DNA from: an uncultured Geobacteraceae bacterium
Lineage (GTDB): Bacteria; Desulfobacterota; Desulfuromonadia; Geobacterales; Pseudopelobacteraceae
NCBI GenBank assembly: GCA_903939115.1
Contig: CAJAFV010000071.1
Coordinates: 1-64,000 of the forward strand
Direction: 5' to 3'
Length of the DNA stretch: 64,000 nt
A model generated the notes under the pieces. It saw only the letters and a program-made list of their open reading frames with translations, did not search any database and was not told where the DNA came from. Position numbers and translations under genes: made by a program. Below, piece by piece: positions 62,979 through 64,000 of the stretch; position 1 is the first letter of the stretch, and the number at the start of each line of letters is the position of its first letter.

Positions 62979-63878
62979 ATGATTCTACGAAAAACTGTCG
63001 GTAAAGAGCAGCACAACATCCGCCTCGATGATGCCATCGCCCTCCTCTGCACCGGTGTCAGCAAATCTGAGGCGCGCCGCATCATCGACCGGGGCGGCTG
63101 TACGGTTAACGTTGCTCTGGTACGAGTGGCGTCGCGGAGCGTCAAAACGGGTGATGTCATTGAGATCGGCATCATGGAAACGGGTCGGTTCCAAGAGCTG
63201 GTGTTGCCGCCGGAAGCGCTGCTGCACGATGATAGTGAGCTCATTGCGGTCAACAAACCGGCCGGGATCAATAGTCAGCGCACTCCCTATCAGCTGAAAG
63301 GAACCCTTGAATACTGGGTCTCGGAATATTTTAAAGCGCAGGGAAATAACGAACCTGCCCGGGTTGTCCATCGCCTTGATCGCGGCACCTCGGGAGCGAT
63401 GCTCTTCCCGAAACACCGCCAGGCTGCTGCCTGGCTCTCAAAACAGTTTCAGGATGGCCTGGTCGAAAAACTGTATCTGGCGTTGGTATCCGGTCGTCCT
63501 GATGAAGAGAGGTGGGTTGTCAATGCGCCGATCGGCAAGGTTGCTTCGGCGCGGTACGGCATTGTGGGGGGGGGAAAGCCGTCCATAACAGAATTTCGCA
63601 TTGTGGCATCATCCGGTGACGTATCACTCGTGGAAGCAAAGCCGCTGACCGGCCGTACTCACCAGATCAGGGTACATCTCGAATCGGTCGGGTTGCCGAT
63701 TCTTGGCGATTCGACCTATGGTGGCCATTCTGCCGGGAGAATGATGTTGCACTGCGCTGCGATGACGTTTCAGAATTCGAAGAAGGTGCAAGTCAGGGTC
63801 ACGGCGCCGCTTGATGGGGAGTTTGAAGAGCGGGTTGGCGGGTTAGTGCAGGCTACTCCCCAAAAACCTGGGCGCTGA
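62979..63878 (+). CDS. RluA-family pseudouridine synthase with S4 domain
   Basis: 299 residues: an N-terminal S4 RNA-binding domain (~15-75), then the RluA catalytic domain with HRLDRGTSG and LTGRTHQIRVHL. Similar to RluC/RluD types acting on 23S rRNA; the target is uncertain. Its last 26 bases overlap the convergent partial gene at the window edge. Confidence 0.9.
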   Translation: MILRKTVGKEQHNIRLDDAIALLCTGVSKSEARRIIDRGGCTVNVALVRVASRSVKTGDVIEIGIMETGRFQELVLPPEALLHDDSELIAVNKPAGINSQRTPYQLKGTLEYWVSEYFKAQGNNEPARVVHRLDRGTSGAMLFPKHRQAAAWLSKQFQDGLVEKLYLALVSGRPDEERWVVNAPIGKVASARYGIVGGGKPSITEFRIVASSGDVSLVEAKPLTGRTHQIRVHLESVGLPILGDSTYGGHSAGRMMLHCAAMTFQNSKKVQVRVTAPLDGEFEERVGGLVQATPQKPGR

Positions 63879-64000
63879 AGATGTAAATGTCGCATTCCCC
63901 CTGCCAGGCGTCCTCCGGCAGACCAGCCTTGATACAGGTGTGTTGCAGGAACTGATCGCGATTCCAGCCGTACTCTGTTGCCACCTGCGGCAGTAGCACC
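63853..64000 (-). CDS. AMMECR1-domain protein (AmmeMemoRadiSam protein A), C-terminal part
   Basis: The last 49 codons of a minus-strand gene cut by the window end. The translation contains VLLPQVATEYGWNRDQFL, HTCIKAGLPEDAW and ends YIFSAQVFGE, which is the C-terminus of the AMMECR1 family. In bacteria this domain is part of the AmmeMemoRadiSam system, often beside a Memo protein and a radical SAM enzyme; those would lie beyond the window. The stop TAG is at 63855-63853, inside the end of the convergent pseudouridine synthase gene. Confidence 0.8.
   Translation of the reverse strand, partial: VLLPQVATEYGWNRDQFLQHTCIKAGLPEDAWQGECDIYIFSAQVFGE

Overview
The window looks like chromosome from an anaerobic deltaproteobacterium of the Geobacteraceae (Geobacter/Geotalea type). 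This is inferred from the density of PAS-type histidine kinases and sigma-54 circuitry, from an alcohol dehydrogenase and enoyl-CoA hydratase matching the dearomatised benzoyl-CoA branch as known in Geobacter metallireducens (bamQ/bamR), and from the mixture of housekeeping genes. No rRNA, tRNA or CRISPR array was seen.

Layout. 1-1470: an intergenic palindromic repeat, a decayed piece of a sigma-54 activator, an HDAC-family deacetylase and an inverted-repeat element. 1604-15626: a signalling island on the + strand with a sigma-54 activator, five histidine kinases, a GGDEF diguanylate cyclase and an HD-GYP phosphodiesterase. The first kinase is preceded by a complete sigma-54 control region (palindromic upstream site, IHF-type site, -24/-12 promoter). 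Several proteins here were built by copying the same PAS, kinase-core and receiver modules. 15740-32900: mostly housekeeping genes (gyrA, tex, a GreA-like factor, pseudouridine synthase, CCA/poly(A) polymerase-like enzyme, type-4 uracil-DNA glycosylase, nitrilase, ftsK), with an IS200/IS605 element and two toxin-antitoxin pairs.

33200-54750: an accessory catabolic island. It holds (i) an operon of two ACT/ketopantoate-reductase-like gene pairs followed by an aldehyde:ferredoxin oxidoreductase with a fused MoaD/ThiS-like tail; (ii) a chimeric relic joining phenylphosphate-synthase-like sequence to the end of a phosphotransbutyrylase; (iii) a frameshifted and truncated XylR/V4R-type activator running into two FMN-binding split-barrel genes and a DUF120 (archaeal riboflavin-kinase-like) gene; (iv) a five-gene Liv-type ABC importer; (v) a Usp protein and an MFS carrier; (vi) a MoxR/CoxE pair; and (vii) thiolase, 6-hydroxycyclohexenecarbonyl-CoA dehydrogenase and cyclohexadienecarbonyl-CoA hydratase. 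Four of these units, and the remnant at the left edge, share one promoter-like motif: TTGAC(A/C), 7-8 bases, then a palindrome of the form RGTA-N6-TACY. They therefore look like one aromatic/alicyclic-acid regulon. Benzoate-CoA ligase, benzoyl-CoA reductase and the ring-opening hydrolase are not in the window.

54838-64000: housekeeping again (argC, a YgiQ-type radical SAM protein, a cold-shock protein), an Mla-like lipid transport operon with a TolC-like gene inside it, MnmM-like methyltransferase, an S4-domain pseudouridine synthase, and the C-terminal end of an AMMECR1-family gene cut by the window edge.
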